A DNA stretch of 64,000 bases from assembly GCA_021399445.1 (NCBI GenBank), contig JAJTUQ010000005.1, positions 3,968,001 to 4,032,000 of the forward strand, given 5' to 3'. Source of the DNA: Xylogone sp. PMI_703. Lineage: Eukaryota; Ascomycota; Leotiomycetes. How positions within the stretch are numbered: position 1 is the first letter of the stretch; each line of letters opens with the position of its first letter. The notes under the pieces are model-generated. The model saw nothing but the letters and a program-made list of their open reading frames with translations. It did not search any database and was not told the origin of the DNA. Positions 47,504 to 59,021 of this stretch are shown piece by piece. Both the position numbers and the translations under genes were made by a program.

Positions 47504-47772
47504 ATCGTTACCTTATGGGATCTGCACCTTCCACAAACATCTCCATTATCATAATGAGCTCCGTTCTAGCTTCGAGGTCAGATTCACCAATGAGACAGCT
47601 TCCGGAGAAACTCCGGTGAATAGATTATCCGACACTTGAGCTTCAACTGGTGAGAGACGTCATACTGCCCTGCCAAGCACAATAGAAGCTGCAAAAAATT
47701 GAGAGTGACAAGAAATCTTCCATGTTTGTCCTGCTAGACGTTTGTCTGAGGTACACTTAATTGAGTCTTAAT

Positions 47773-49840
47773 ATGGAAGAGGCTGCTAAACTCCCTGAGA
47801 GGGTTGAATCCGCGCAAAATATACATAGTCCTAATGATGCGCCAATTCAGCAAGTACAGTCACTGCTCAAAGCCAAAGATGATACGTCTAGATTCGTCGG
47901 TCTTGCTCTTCTTAAATCTGTCCTTGATAACAGAAAGGATGTGATTGAAAATTCAGCGGAGGTCTGTAGATTGTGGGAGTCAATTTCGCCAAAATTTTTG
48001 GATCGTCTCCTCAGAGCTCAAATTGCTGGTAATGGCAGTAGAGACCAGGCAAAAGACATGGTAGATCTCGCGGTAGCAGTCCTTCATATTTTCACTATAA
48101 TTTTACCCGATGATATTAGAAAAGAGGATAGGCTTATCAAAAGAATAGCACCACTAGTTAATGCCATAGTTCAGAGGTTCGTGTATTTTTGGGCATACAT
48201 ATACTACTTTCCAAGACTAATAGTTAGTATAGTTCTAAGAGTTCTACCGAACTTATTTTACAGACACTATTGACACTTGTCAGCCAAGTGGAAGGCGCAC
48301 TGGAACTGATGAAGCTAGATAACTGGTCTCCATTAACTGAGATTGCTATTGAACATCCACTAGTACTTGATATCATCTCTTACACCTGGATAAATGCTGC
48401 CACAGTTAGTAGTGAGCTCCAAAATGTCCAAAACAGTATAGATTCGGTTATGCAAAAGCTACTCCTAGTGTTTCAAGGCACGGATGCAGTGACGTTTCTC
48501 AGATTTTGCGCAAATTTTATAAAGAATACACAGCCTGGGGTAAGAGATCTTATTCAATAGTCCTTACTCCATCTTCTAATATGTCTCAGGTCTTCTGTCA
48601 TTCTCCAAAATGGTTGGAGCCTCTCACTATTATGGTTCGCAAGCTTGTTATGGCCAGGCCCACACCAGATAGTCGATCAGCTTACACCCAACTGGCTGCA
48701 GTTATACTTCAGGAATTCCCTGAAACCAGCCCAGGTCTATTATTCCGGGATGACGGTGCGAATCAGGTGGACAAGAAGCCATTCTCGTATCTATTCATCA
48801 ACCTCGTACTTATTGACTTACGGTCATCTTTCCCTACATTGCTGGAAAAGTTAAATAGTGCAGAGTATCCTGACATCGCACAGCGGCTTACAGCAGCCTT
48901 TGATGTACTATCAAGCTTTATTGGATTCTTAGTTAGGAGTTTATATGATGAGACCAGGTCAGCGTCAATTGAGATGCCACCTGATCTCCTTCTTACGCTT
49001 CGGAAGACAATAGCTGAAACAATGTCACTTACCATCGAGTATTTCAGAGACCGGTGGGATGCGTCTATTGCCGGTGCTGCCGGACTACATCCTGAAGCCC
49101 GTACCAAACCATCAAAACAAGGAGGCGACAGACACACATTAACATGGGAATCCAAAATAGTGGATGTGAAAGAAGACCCTTTAATTCTTGCCGGAATTAG
49201 AACTCTTGCGATATGGATCCGGGAAGATGAAAACGAAAATCTACGGAAAGAGACTGCAGGCCTAATGGATATGTTCATGGAACTCTATAAGTCTGGGTCT
49301 TCAGCACTACTGGACTTTAGGTATCCGATATTACTCGCTCTGGAGGGTATTATAGCCACCGAAGACGGTCTACAAATCTTCCTCGATCATGAAGGATGGC
49401 AAATACTCTTCCAAGATCTGGAGTCTATATTGACGGCTACAGCTGGCAGTCTTCAACCAATCAATACTACCACAATAGCTACAATGTCCAGAGGAGTAGA
49501 GGTAGTTCGTGTTTTAATTAGTGTTGCTGATCAATGGAACAAAGGAACGTTAACAGAAGACCCCATGAAGGTTGTAATACTCACTGCATCAATGAAAATG
49601 CATTCCATTCCCTTATCAGCACAACTGCTTGAACTGCAAATTGCGGTGCTCCAGTTATCAGCCGCAATACTATCCAAGGCACATGATGGACTGCGAAAGC
49701 GATACAAAACATACACGAATACTATCATAGATATCGAAAAGCAATTGGGATCGAGGGTTAACCTTCTCGAGGATAGATCTGAGGCTGCTGAACTCATGAA
49801 CTTACTGGAAGATGTTTCTTTAGATTTGGAAAACATATAG
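47773..49840 (+). CDS. Neurochondrin family protein
   Basis: Three exons, 47773-48180, 48264-48539 and 48590-49840; 644 aa. The first donor is GTGTAT, chosen because it alone joins VQRF to TLLTLVSQ in phase. The protein is an all-helical repeat solenoid. Its opening (PIQQVQSLLKAKDDTSRFVGLALLKSVLDN) and the block KWLEPLTIMVRKLVMARPTPDSRSAY match the fungal neurochondrin (Pfam Neurochondrin) family. In animals neurochondrin is a cytoplasmic scaffold; in fungi the role is undefined. No signal peptide or membrane span. Confidence 0.88.
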
Positions 49841-50464
49841 GCTTGATGTCAACCCCGACACTTAGTTCTCGACTGGACTAACAAGAAAGCGATATAAGCT
49901 CTCTAGTTTACAGAGCAACGACGAAAAATTGATACTGTGAAGGCACTAGTTCCTCATAGTAACTCCATAGCTGTGGAAATAGTGCTGAGCTTAAGGGAAA
50001 TGAGCACGATTACGGCGAGGGCCTAAGTTTGTAAGTCGGATAGTATACTTCATTACACTGTCTAAGTGATCCTAATCATAGCAAAATATACTCCCAGTTA
50101 TAGTTTTAGCCACATTGTTTGACAGATAATTCCTTGGTCATTGTGCAATCTTAGGGGTTGACAAACGTCTTTGTTTCTTGGATATGACTGGATATACCCC
50201 ACGTTAAATCGCACATGGGGATAAGCAAATGATTCTGACTGAAGTCTCTATGTAATATTGAATAATCGCCCTTGCCCATTCTGCTTCTATTCCGGAACCC
50301 TCTATAAATTTCCGTTTGAGGAACACATGTCCAAGGGGTCGCCGCCAGGCTACTGGAGACTACAGTCTCGGCGCTCAGATACTTTTTGTGCACAAGTTCA
50401 CACATCCTATGGACATCTTTTGTTCAATTGACATACTCTCTTCTATCTCTCTCCGTCTTCTTTG
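49841..50464. other. Intergenic region
   Basis: 3' flank of neurochondrin and 5' flank of the orphan two-exon gene, both on +. An 84-codon ORF at 50151-50405 (-) lacks support. Nothing else was seen. Confidence 0.55.
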
Positions 50465-51080
50465 ATGCGGTCTCAAGAATCCATCATGGATTATAGACCA
50501 CGTAACCGTTTTGTGGATAAACCAAATCCAGATGGTTCCAATATAAACCCGAGGATAACGGAACGTGTTCTTTTAGCCAGACAGATGCACCATCTAGACG
50601 TCAGTAAGTTATAGAGATTTCTCAAAGTATTTATGTATTACAGCTCTAATTGGCAATACAGATGTCCACACCTTCCCTCGCCTTCCTAGACAAGAATGGC
50701 GTCAGATTATGAGGGAAAGATGCGCTTTCATCTGGGAGGAAATTCCGGTCCAGTACTTAAACAAGAATATGTCGCACAACCGGGATTATCTCATTCTCAT
50801 GAGAGCGGTCTTGGATTGGCTAAACGATTGTCGTCTTACTCACGGCATTGTTGCCCCTCCTCCTGCGCCAGAATGCACATTAGGAATGCTGTCTGGAAAA
50901 CCGAGCAAATCACCGGATAAAGGAACTGAAGCAGAGAGACTCGTCTACTGGGAAATGATAAATACCATTCCTCCAGCATACGGAATAGAACGCAGGGACG
51001 AGATTGGAGGTGACGCGCAGCAAAAAATAATCTACCTCACCCATGTATACATCCGAGACATACTTGGATTCCCATTGTGA
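50465..51080 (+). CDS. Hypothetical two-exon protein
   Basis: Exons 50465-50603 and 50662-51080 join in phase (donor GTAAGT, acceptor ATACAG) into 185 aa. I do not recognise a family. It starts MRSQESIMDYRPRNRF and continues as a mostly helical, Arg/Trp/Tyr-containing protein (PRLPRQEWRQIMRERCAFIWEE is its most distinctive stretch, split here as PRLPRQEWRQ and RERCAFIWEE). It ends with TYR/THVYIRDILGFPL-like hydrophobic residues. No signal peptide, membrane span or Cys cluster. The good intron signals and uninterrupted frame support a real gene, perhaps lineage-restricted. Function unknown. Confidence 0.65.
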
Positions 51081-51419
51081 ACGAAGACTCTTACGCACAG
51101 AAGAAAGGACATCTTAATGGACAAGGTTGATTTAGGATGGTTTTCAGGTACAAAGGGGCTCGTTTATGAATGGTCATGGGATGGGATGATGCTGCCGACA
51201 TCATATGCATTTTTCTTTGCGGTGGATTTTCTGCTACACATGAAATTGCTTTTACGTCGTCTGAAGGAAAGGAAGTTCAACTAGGATTTGCCAAAGCGAG
51301 GTGGTTTAACGGCTGTATTCTAGGTCTATCAGTCTAGATGGCATAACTTCTATCAATCATAAACTTCTATAAGCGACAAACAGACGTAATCACAAACCAA
51401 TGCTTCTATCTTTTGTAAT
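51081..51419. other. Convergent intergenic region
   Basis: 339 bp between the stop codons of the orphan gene (+) and the N-acetyltransferase (-). Nothing was seen. Confidence 0.55.
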
Positions 51420-52576
51420 TTACTCAAAAGGCAAAGCGCTCACCAGTCCTTTAATAGCAGATACTTCCGTATCAAGTAGTTCAATTCCAAAAATCTCTTT
51501 GATTGCTTTCACTCTCTCATTCTCAGATTCACAAACCTTGATCAACTCCGTCTTCCCACCCGTATTCCTCTTGACTTCCGCTCCAGCGAGCGCAACTTTC
51601 CCAACGACCTCACCGTTATCCCCCATTAAGAATTTCACTATAATGGGCATCTTGGTCTGGAAGTTTCTTTCATCACGACTCGTGCTGGTGAAGTAATTCA
51701 TATTCTCAAAGTCCGAGTGCAGGAACTCCATTTCTGGGAAACTGTAGAATGAGTTCCACTCCTTCGTCGGACCGTTCCGGTACTGATAGATCCAGAACTT
51801 CTGCGTCTGGTCTACAGCTTCAGGGAGGTGAGCATACTGAAGCCGGACTTCCTGTGTGCCAAGGTTGTGATGAACTTGGTCTGGGATGAGTAGGAGAGGA
51901 AGCGTGGGACCATCGCCGCCAAAAGCTACATCCAGCATGAACTTTGAACCATTGGAGAGAGTCACGATGTTGACTATGTGGATCCTGACAAGAGAAAAGT
52001 AAGTTGAAAGAAATACAGCCGTTCACTTATTTCTTTAAGTCTTAACAGTCTCCGTGACAGGATTCAACGCTTTGCACCAAAGACTCAACAGCCCTCGGGG
52101 TTTCACCACTTCAAGGAGATATAATTACAAATCTACCAGACAAAAAGAGAATTGAGTCCATTTCTCGAAAGTTAAAAAAACATTCTCACTCACCACCCTC
52201 TATACGGCCCTCCAGGAACACCTTTATCCCTCCCTCGAACCCTCACACCAGCCATATAGACCCTAAATCCCAATGTCCTCAACATATAATGGAACATAAT
52301 CCCCGACTCCATGCAATACCCACCTCGTCCTCTTCCTCCAACAACTATCTTGTTGAAGAGATGCTCAGGGTCTACCAAAATAGCATGGGAAGGATTGTAA
52401 TGCAGATCTAGGTTCTCATAGGGAATGGTAGTGATGTGATGCCTTTGGAGGAGCGTAAGGAGTTCATGGTCCAGGGAAGGGGACGTCGATGGCGTAGGGT
52501 GGTACTTGGGGGGTATACCGATGTGATTCAAGTACTGGGTTAGTTGAGAGGGAGTGTATTGGAATTGTGATCCCAT
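51420..52576 (-). CDS. Arylamine N-acetyltransferase
   Basis: Two exons, 52576-52194 and 51984-51420, with a comparatively long 209-nt intron; 315 aa, the usual NAT length. Transfers acetyl (or malonyl) from a CoA thioester to arylamines, arylhydrazines or related compounds in the cytosol. The nucleophile Cys lies in RGGYCMESG (about 87). The His is in GWIHIVNIV, created at the exon junction, and the Asp in MLDVAFGG, so the triad is complete. The early IPYENLDLHY motif is also conserved. In some plant-associated fungi NATs detoxify benzoxazolinones; whether this one does is unknown. Confidence 0.94.
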
Positions 52577-53549
52577 TGTTGTTGAATTGCGAGAACTGTG
52601 TTAGAATGAATTGACAATGCTAATGGGCGCAAATTGCAAAATAATGGGAAAGAGAAAGTTTTGTACGTTTATAGGTGGTTCAGTCGACTTTCCGATGTTG
52701 AGTCACTACTTTCGGAAGGCACAGTTACATACAGTAGCGCCGCGAACATGGCTGCATGGTATACGGCGCCGGTGTTATACTGTATTAGTTATATTATGAG
52801 ATTACAAGAGCAGCACGTGTTGTAAAAAACTTCGGGGTTAATTCCCTCAGGACCAGTCGCTGAGAATTCTCCTGTGATCTTGCAGGAAGTGTGGTGTAGT
52901 TGTAGCTGTATGCATGTGTAGATGTGGTTTATGTCAACGTCAATTGCTCGCTCGGGTACAACTGCTTATTACAGCAGCCGGCGTGGAGTACTAAGCAGCA
53001 GGGCATCACCATAGAGATTCCATATCTGACACACTTCTTAAGTAAATGAGCGGTGTGGTTAGTGGTCTTCAACCTAGACCCTAATAACACTCAATTTTAT
53101 TGTCCCAAGCCCCGCAGTTAGTTAGGGCTGGGAATCTCCCATAGTTGACATTGCTAGGAATGGGGATCTCGGCTCAGATTACTTCTGTCGAGTCCCAGTT
53201 TCCAGCCCAAGAGTACTAAATTAAGCTATCGAATCGATGCGTTTCTTCCTACCCTGTGACGAAAGTAATGAGACCGCATGAAACATGATCATCGGTCTGG
53301 TAAAGACCAGAAAACCAGTCCCTCCTTGCGGAGAGATCAACCGAGACACCTCTCTTTCCGTGTATATGCTAAATCCCCAAATCAAATCAACGCCTTCAAA
53401 GCCGAAATAGCCACCACCAATTCTCCGTCCCATGTGGGAGTGAAATGTTCATTCCTCGATGTACCGAATATGATCGCCCGTGTGGGAAATAAACAATCAA
53501 GTCTCATACCAGTAAACCAAAATTCTCGAGCAAGGCGTACTTTCTTATC
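52577..53549. other. Intergenic region
   Basis: The 5' flank of the acetyltransferase gene and 3' flank of the BUR6-like gene, both on -. Short unsupported ORFs only (62-133 codons). Confidence 0.55.
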
Positions 53550-54506
53550 TCAATCATCTGTTTTCCGTCTCCTTCCTCCTTTGCCCCTCTTTTTCTCTCT
53601 GACTTCCTCCTCACTGTCACTTCCCATCTCGTCTTTTACTTTTTTCTTCTTCCCCGCATCTCCATCCCTGCCCTCTTGATCCTGCACCCGTCCAACAATC
53701 TCTGCGAGGAAGTCGAATTGCTCGTCACCTTGCACAACTGCCTTCAAGTGCTGGGCGGTTACTCTCTTTCCACCCTTCTCCTTTGCAACTGCCGACGCAC
53801 CCGTAACCAATGATATCATGAAGAGCTCGAGGGCTTTGGAGACTGCAACGGGAGTGACCTGTGCTACCTTGCCTACTTCCTCATCGGCCTGCATGATGCG
53901 CTTTATCCGCGCAACGGGAAACTTGGTGCGAATTTCAATGTTGTTAGGATTTGGCGGTGGCTTTCTGGATGTGGTTGGCACGGATTGAGAGGGTGAATCG
54001 TACATTATGGTTGTGGACGAGGAAGGGTTTTGCCCTCGAGGATTCCGTGAGCCCCGAGTCGCCATGGTGTCTGGGTCGTAATAGGCCGGGATGTGGCCAA
54101 AGGACGAAGCGTGAAAGTCAGCCTCAGTTTTGAAGGGTTGTGAGACCGGGGCGTATTGGTGCTGAGGCAGAGGATCTTGGACGTTTAATGCTGCAAACGA
54201 ATGTGAAGCTGGCAGTGGTGGAATAGGAGGCATATACTGAGAGATAGCTCCTCCAAATTCACCAGCTCCACTTTCAAACCCGCGTTCTGGTGCCCGCGGC
54301 GCGTCGTAACCGTGCAGACGATGTGATTGCTGCTGTGAGACGGTGTTCCCAAAGCTGGGCAGGACAGGTGAGCGGGGAGCGTATGACGAAGACTGCGGGA
54401 GGGGTTGGGGAGTCAAATTGCGAGGTTGATATGGTTGTGAGGATTTTGAAGGTGAGGAGAGAAAGCCTGACAGGTCGGGGGACTGAGGGGCGTAAGTCGA
54501 GTCCAT
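53550..54506 (-). CDS. BUR6: Negative cofactor 2 alpha (Bur6/DRAP1 type)
   Basis: Single exon, 318 aa from ATG 54506 (MDSTYAPQ); the frame is open further upstream, but only by alternative codons. The first about 190 residues are Pro/Ser/Gln-rich and disordered. The histone-fold follows: IRTKFPVARIKRIMQADEEVGK, then VAVSKALELFMISL and KRVTAQHLKAVV. The sequence matches NC2-alpha, which with NC2-beta binds TBP on the promoter and represses or redistributes TFIID. The tail is a Lys/Glu-rich basic-acidic stretch (EEEVREKKRGKGGRRRK), a probable nuclear signal. Confidence 0.9.
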   Translation of the reverse strand: MDSTYAPQSPDLSGFLSSPSKSSQPYQPRNLTPQPLPQSSSYAPRSPVLPSFGNTVSQQQSHRLHGYDAPRAPERGFESGAGEFGGAISQYMPPIPPLPASHSFAALNVQDPLPQHQYAPVSQPFKTEADFHASSFGHIPAYYDPDTMATRGSRNPRGQNPSSSTTIMYDSPSQSVPTTSRKPPPNPNNIEIRTKFPVARIKRIMQADEEVGKVAQVTPVAVSKALELFMISLVTGASAVAKEKGGKRVTAQHLKAVVQGDEQFDFLAEIVGRVQDQEGRDGDAGKKKKVKDEMGSDSEEEVREKKRGKGGRRRKTDD

Positions 54507-56730
54507 GACGGGGTGCTTGTGCTTTTTTAATTTGGGCAGGTCAAAGGCGGTGGGTGGATGCGAGGCTAATGCAAGTTGTGCTGTGGCCGCGGGTGCAACG
54601 AGCCAGCAGTTACTCGTTGACGGGCACGCTGCTCTCTCCTTTGTCCGATTGCTGACAGAACTATGCTGGGGCTTGTTCCAAACAGAGGCAGAGAAGAGCT
54701 GCCCCGTCTCCAGAACGGTGGATCTCGAGCTGCGCACCAGACCCAGATGAGTGAATACTGTACAGAGTGCGCCGCACCGTACAGTGGACAATGGCCGGCA
54801 AGGCTAGAATGGCTAGAGTAGAGGTGGTGTGGCTGGTTCAACCCCGCCACAGCAAACCCCCAGCTTCAGCCACAGCCTTCCAACCCAGACACGGACAAAA
54901 AAGGCTTTGCAGATTGCGGTGGACAGAAGAAAAGCCCGACGTCAGAATGGTCACGTGGACTTATGCGAGGTTGTATGCAGCCTCAGATCCAAGGCTCCAA
55001 TTAATGAAAATCAACACGATCGTGAGGGGACGGTCAACTTTATTTGTACCCGTAACGAGGCCGCAAGAGGCGATCGGGTACCCAAAGCGGTTTAGGCCGG
55101 CTAGCTTTTTTTACTTCTCAGCCCATCGCGTCCCCCTGGTTCTTGCGTCACTGGGCACCTGCTTGGGCGTGCTATCAGAAAACAAACCGCTCGCGTTCCT
55201 TCAGCCTCCCCACGCACGCGACTCTAACTACAAGTATATTGTGAGGTAGCAACAATGGTAAGCAAAGGTAAGAGTCTATATTGATGGCGGGTCCTTCACT
55301 CTGCAGTCAGATACTATGCGATATTTTGGTGCTTCGCCCTGCTTTCGGACATGCTGCTACCTGGCACGCCTGGCACGCCCATCTGCTAGGACTCCTCTCT
55401 ACGGCACAAGGCTCAGCTGCCTAGGATGACGAATAAGCTCCCATTCTTCGTCTCAGACTTTCACCACCCTAATTGCCAGCTGAGGCGCTTCACTCCCATC
55501 CTTGCCTCGGGACTCCTGCAGTACCTGATATATTAGCTCACTCGAAGTTCTCTGTTGTTCTCGCCACAATGCGACCGGGCAATCAGATTACATTCAAATG
55601 CAAGTAAGACTCGGGCATAACCCTGCGTGTCGGGCTTGCTGCTTGCTCTTATTTAGACAGCAGCTCAAAGTCGCTGCATATAGCCTGCCATTTTGCGGCA
55701 ACTGCCCATTTCTCTTCCTCTCCTCTTGTGCTAGCTAGCCGATTACGTTGAGTGATGATAACAAGAGCCTGCTCGAGATCTCGAATACTTAGAGGTCGAA
55801 GCACTGCTGCTAGGCAGGCGTTTCCTTCTCCAGTACGAATCACATGAGAGTGTTACTTGATCTAATCTGACAACGTCACCTGTATGTAGATTTTCAGTTA
55901 TCACCATCATTGACTCCATCTTGCTGAGCTAATCGTGAAAATGAGTCATCCATGATATATGTGACGGTACTGTTAACTTAAGCTGTCACACATGGTCATA
56001 TACAAAATACCCTCACTATTGCCTCCTTACTTACACTTGCCCATATTGTTCTAGCGATCCATTATATGTGAGCTGGTAGTTTGTCCATGTGGCCGGGAGC
56101 GCCTTGCATGAATATTATGTTGGCTGAAACAATATGGAAACATGAGTTAAACTGGTCACCTTTCTCTACTTTCATGCGACAGCGATAGATTCCTCGCCAC
56201 TTACGCCACTTACGGAGTACAAGATATTGATACATATTCCACACCATAACTCGATGTACTGCACCATACTGTACCTTCTTTGGGTTTGCCAATAAGGGCC
56301 ATGGAGACTGCTAACCCCGCCGGTTCGTCCAAGAGAGGTAGATGCCTTGGAGAAGGAAAACAATATTGGTGCATAAGCACCTAACATCGATATCATCATT
56401 GATGGTTAACTATAAATAATTTCTCCAATAGTAACAATCTCGAGCATTGCTAGATCCTACTAACTAGATGCCGCAGATGTATGCCATCCTCATGATTTGA
56501 TCAAAACTTCGGTGCAAGAAACTAGCAGTAGCTAGTAGCGCCTTTAAAGAGCACAGAAATATGACATGCATTATCCTTCGGCAACTTTACCCAAACTGTA
56601 TATGGTCCCTCAAGCGTTTTTCCCGGCAACCACCGTGGTGGCATAAAACTTAAGAAACCCTACTATTTCCTGTCCTTACCTCTTACACGGAGGTGGCTGC
56701 CAATCAAATTGAAATCCCGCGGTGATTAAG
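54507..56730. other. Long divergent intergenic region
   Basis: 2.2 kb between the starts of BUR6 (-) and the SET gene (+). ORFs up to 160 codons (54767-55249) overlap on both strands and lack domains. The part from 55900 on is more AT-rich. No transposon ends or RNA genes were recognised. Confidence 0.55.
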
Positions 56731-57753
56731 ATGGCGTCAGAAGCCGATAGCTCAGCCTCACCCTCTAAGCCGGGGCAAGATAGTTCCCAGGCTAACACCC
56801 TGCCGGAATATTTTACAATAGAAGACATCCCTGGAAAGGGCAAAGGTGTTGTTGCTGCACAAGATATCTCCCCAGGAACTTGCATATGCCGCGAAAATCC
56901 TCTCTTCACTACGGCTTCACTCACATCTGCCGCCACTCAAGAAAAAGACCTAGCCGCAATTGTCCGTTCTCTCCCAAAGGAATCTCAGCGTGCCTTCCTT
57001 TCGTTATACAATAACAATCCGGGCAAAGAGCCATTATCCAACATTGTCCGCACCAATGCTTACCCGCTAGGACCTGGCTCCAATATTGGAGCTATATTTC
57101 CCGTAATAGCAAGGTTTAATCATTCTTGTCGCCCAAATACCCAGCATGCATGGAATAAAATTCTAGGCGTGGAGACGTGCCACGTGATACGTGCCGTCAA
57201 AAAGGGGGATGAGCTCACACTTTCTTACCATGCTGGTGGCCCGTCATCTACAAGACGGCAGGAACTGAAGACTTACTTTGGCTTTGATTGTACCTGCGAA
57301 GTCTGCTCCCTACCCGAGGATAAACTGGCATTGAGTGACCAGAGACTTGCTCGTGCACAAAAGCTCGATGCCGCAATTGGGGATCCCAAACGAGTTAGGC
57401 TCCTACCTGATAGAGTATTGAAGGACTGCAAAGAATTATTGAACATCTATCGTGAGGAAGGGATTGCAGACACGAGAATACCAAGGCTCTATTGGGACGC
57501 ATTCCAGGTTGCTGCTATGCATGGTGACAAAGCCAGAGCTAGTGTCTTTGCGGAAAGGGCCAGGGATGCAAGGATTCTTGGTGAGGGAGAAGGAAGTGAG
57601 GATGCAATAGAGATGGAAGGTTATAGAAAGGCACCAGGAAAATGGGAAGGGTTTGCTGGTAAGGGAAGGAAGTGGAAGAGCGAGATAAAGGACATACCAA
57701 AAAATCTAAGTGAAAATGAGTTCGAGAAATGGCTTTGGAAGGAAGAAAAATAA
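56731..57753 (+). CDS. SET-domain protein lysine methyltransferase
   Basis: Single exon, 340 aa from ATG 56731. The SET domain spans about residues 25-165: IPGKGKGVVAAQDI, the cofactor/pseudoknot motif RFNHSCRPN (about 130) and the catalytic ELTLSYHAGG (about 164). A Cys cluster FDCTCEVC follows, as in post-SET zinc sites. The C-terminal half is helical and Lys/Glu-rich. No MYND finger is visible, but the layout resembles the fungal SET5/SMYD-like group. Transfers methyl groups from S-adenosylmethionine to Lys. The target (histone or other) is unknown. Confidence 0.9.
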   Translation: MASEADSSASPSKPGQDSSQANTLPEYFTIEDIPGKGKGVVAAQDISPGTCICRENPLFTTASLTSAATQEKDLAAIVRSLPKESQRAFLSLYNNNPGKEPLSNIVRTNAYPLGPGSNIGAIFPVIARFNHSCRPNTQHAWNKILGVETCHVIRAVKKGDELTLSYHAGGPSSTRRQELKTYFGFDCTCEVCSLPEDKLALSDQRLARAQKLDAAIGDPKRVRLLPDRVLKDCKELLNIYREEGIADTRIPRLYWDAFQVAAMHGDKARASVFAERARDARILGEGEGSEDAIEMEGYRKAPGKWEGFAGKGRKWKSEIKDIPKNLSENEFEKWLWKEEK

Positions 57754-57902
57754 GGGAGCATTGCGAGTGCAATATGAATTACGAATCAAAAAAAGTTGGT
57801 ATGTTGGATATGATAAGATGCGAGGAGTTTGGAGCAGAGTCAAAGTCCTCCGGCATGGTAGAATGAAGAGGTATATATAGTTTGAGAGAGGGAAATATAA
57901 AA

Positions 57903-57961
57903 AGGGAATACTTAAATACACCCAGCGTTTACCTATTTGCACCCAAAATCGCCGACATCGG
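57903..57961 (+). repeat. Left terminal inverted repeat
   Basis: 59 bp, identical to the reverse complement of 58520-58578. Confidence 0.97.
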
Positions 57962-58110
57962 TTGTTGCACAGACCACTTTCCCTCATCAAAACTTTGAAT
58001 CAAAACTTCAAATATTACGGATATTTAATTATACAATACAATTAAATTGATTTAAGATAGTATTAGTCTAGTAGCTATCCAAAGTTGTGAATTGCACGTC
58101 AAGTCTTATA

Positions 58111-58346
58111 CAGGCCCTACAGGCTCAGGCCCTACAGGCTCAGGCCCTACAGGCTCAGGCCCTACAGGCTCAGGCCCTACAGGCTCAGGCCCTACAGGCT
58201 CAGGCCCTACAGGCTCAGGCCCTACAGGCTCAGGCCCTACAGGCTCAGGCCCTACAGGCTCAGGCCCTACAGGCTCAGGCCCTACAGGCTCAGGCCCTAC
58301 AGGCTCAGGCCCTACAGGCTCAGGCCCTACAGGCTCAGGCCCTACA
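58111..58346 (+). repeat. Perfect 15-bp minisatellite, 15.7 copies
   Basis: The unit caggccctacaggct repeats 15 times without change, then a partial copy. It lies inside the inverted-repeat element. Several frames stay open (GSGPT, QALQA and PEPVG repeats), which gives artefactual collagen-like ORFs on both strands. The unit is itself partly self-complementary (CCTACAGG / CCTGTAGG). Confidence 0.97.
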
Positions 58347-58519
58347 AGGCTTCGCTTACAGGGCCTTGGGCCTGTAAGCATGCTAAAAGGAGCCAACGGC
58401 CGGAGGGCGTTGGCGATACGGTACAGCCCATACTGTACGGTACAGGTTATTAGAGCCTGTAGGTCGCCATAATCATAGAATGTTTAGCGCATTTCGTTGG
58501 TAAATAGGCTGCGCAATAG

Positions 58520-58578
58520 CCGATGTCGGCGATTTTGGGTGCAAATAGGTAAACGCTGGGTGTATTTAAGTATTCCCT
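58520..58578 (-). repeat. Right terminal inverted repeat
   Basis: 59 bp, identical to the reverse complement of 57903-57961. Confidence 0.97.
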
Positions 58579-59021
58579 ATAAAAAGGGGTCTTTACTTAC
58601 AGTGCCGAGCACACTTGTAGAGGTGCGTTGGAAGTGAAAACAGAGGTGCTATAAATCACACTGACACATTTAAAGCATTTAATCATAGTGAATTTTTGCA
58701 TACAGCAATAAATACCACGTAGTATATCTACACCGTCTGAATTTCGTATATTTGGATCTCACCAATAATGAAGCGCGTAGGGAAACTGGGATGAGCTCTC
58801 TACGACAACAGCGCACAGACCCGGACTGGGCCGTTGCTGCACGGTTCATAAGTAGCGAACGTCATTCTGGGAACGCTCCACAGCTGTTTGCCGGTCCGCA
58901 AGAACATTGCAATTCCAACGCCATCATTTAGTTCTCAACCTCGTCGATCTTTGCCAGAGCCCCTATGGACTTGAATCTCAATATCTATGATCTCTAACCA
59001 CTTGACTCGCTTCAATTCACG
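58579..59021. other. Upstream region of RMD8-like gene
   Basis: 443 bp from the element end to ATG 59022. No gene was seen. CT-rich stretches near the ATG suggest the core promoter. Confidence 0.5.

Larger units (their letters stand above)
57903..58578. mobile_element. MITE-like element with 59-bp terminal inverted repeats
   Basis: Left arm 57903-57961 is the exact reverse complement of 58520-58578 (59 of 59 bases), starting AGGGAATACTTAAATACACC. A further 9 bases match with 3 mismatches. Both ends are flanked by ATAAAA (57897-57902 and 58579-58584), a 6-bp (possibly 7-bp) target duplication. The 676-bp body has no transposase frame; it holds a 15-bp minisatellite, an imperfect palindrome (about 58352-58377) and a second palindrome-like GTACGGTACAG stretch. 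It is therefore a non-autonomous DNA transposon, superfamily undetermined. A similar flanking purine/TA context exists on both sides. Confidence 0.9.

Noticed and set aside
54767..55249. 160-codon ORF between BUR6 and the SET gene
   Set aside because: No recognisable domain and overlapping open frames; probably a stop-poor GC-rich stretch.
58011..58080. Possible hairpin RNA within the element outside the minisatellite
   Set aside because: AT-rich self-complementarity is weak and no conserved RNA shape was recognisable by eye.
58087..58472. Collagen-like GPTGSG and QALQA repeat proteins
   Set aside because: They are translations of the stop-free 15-bp array inside the inverted-repeat element, open in several frames, with no conserved start or domain.
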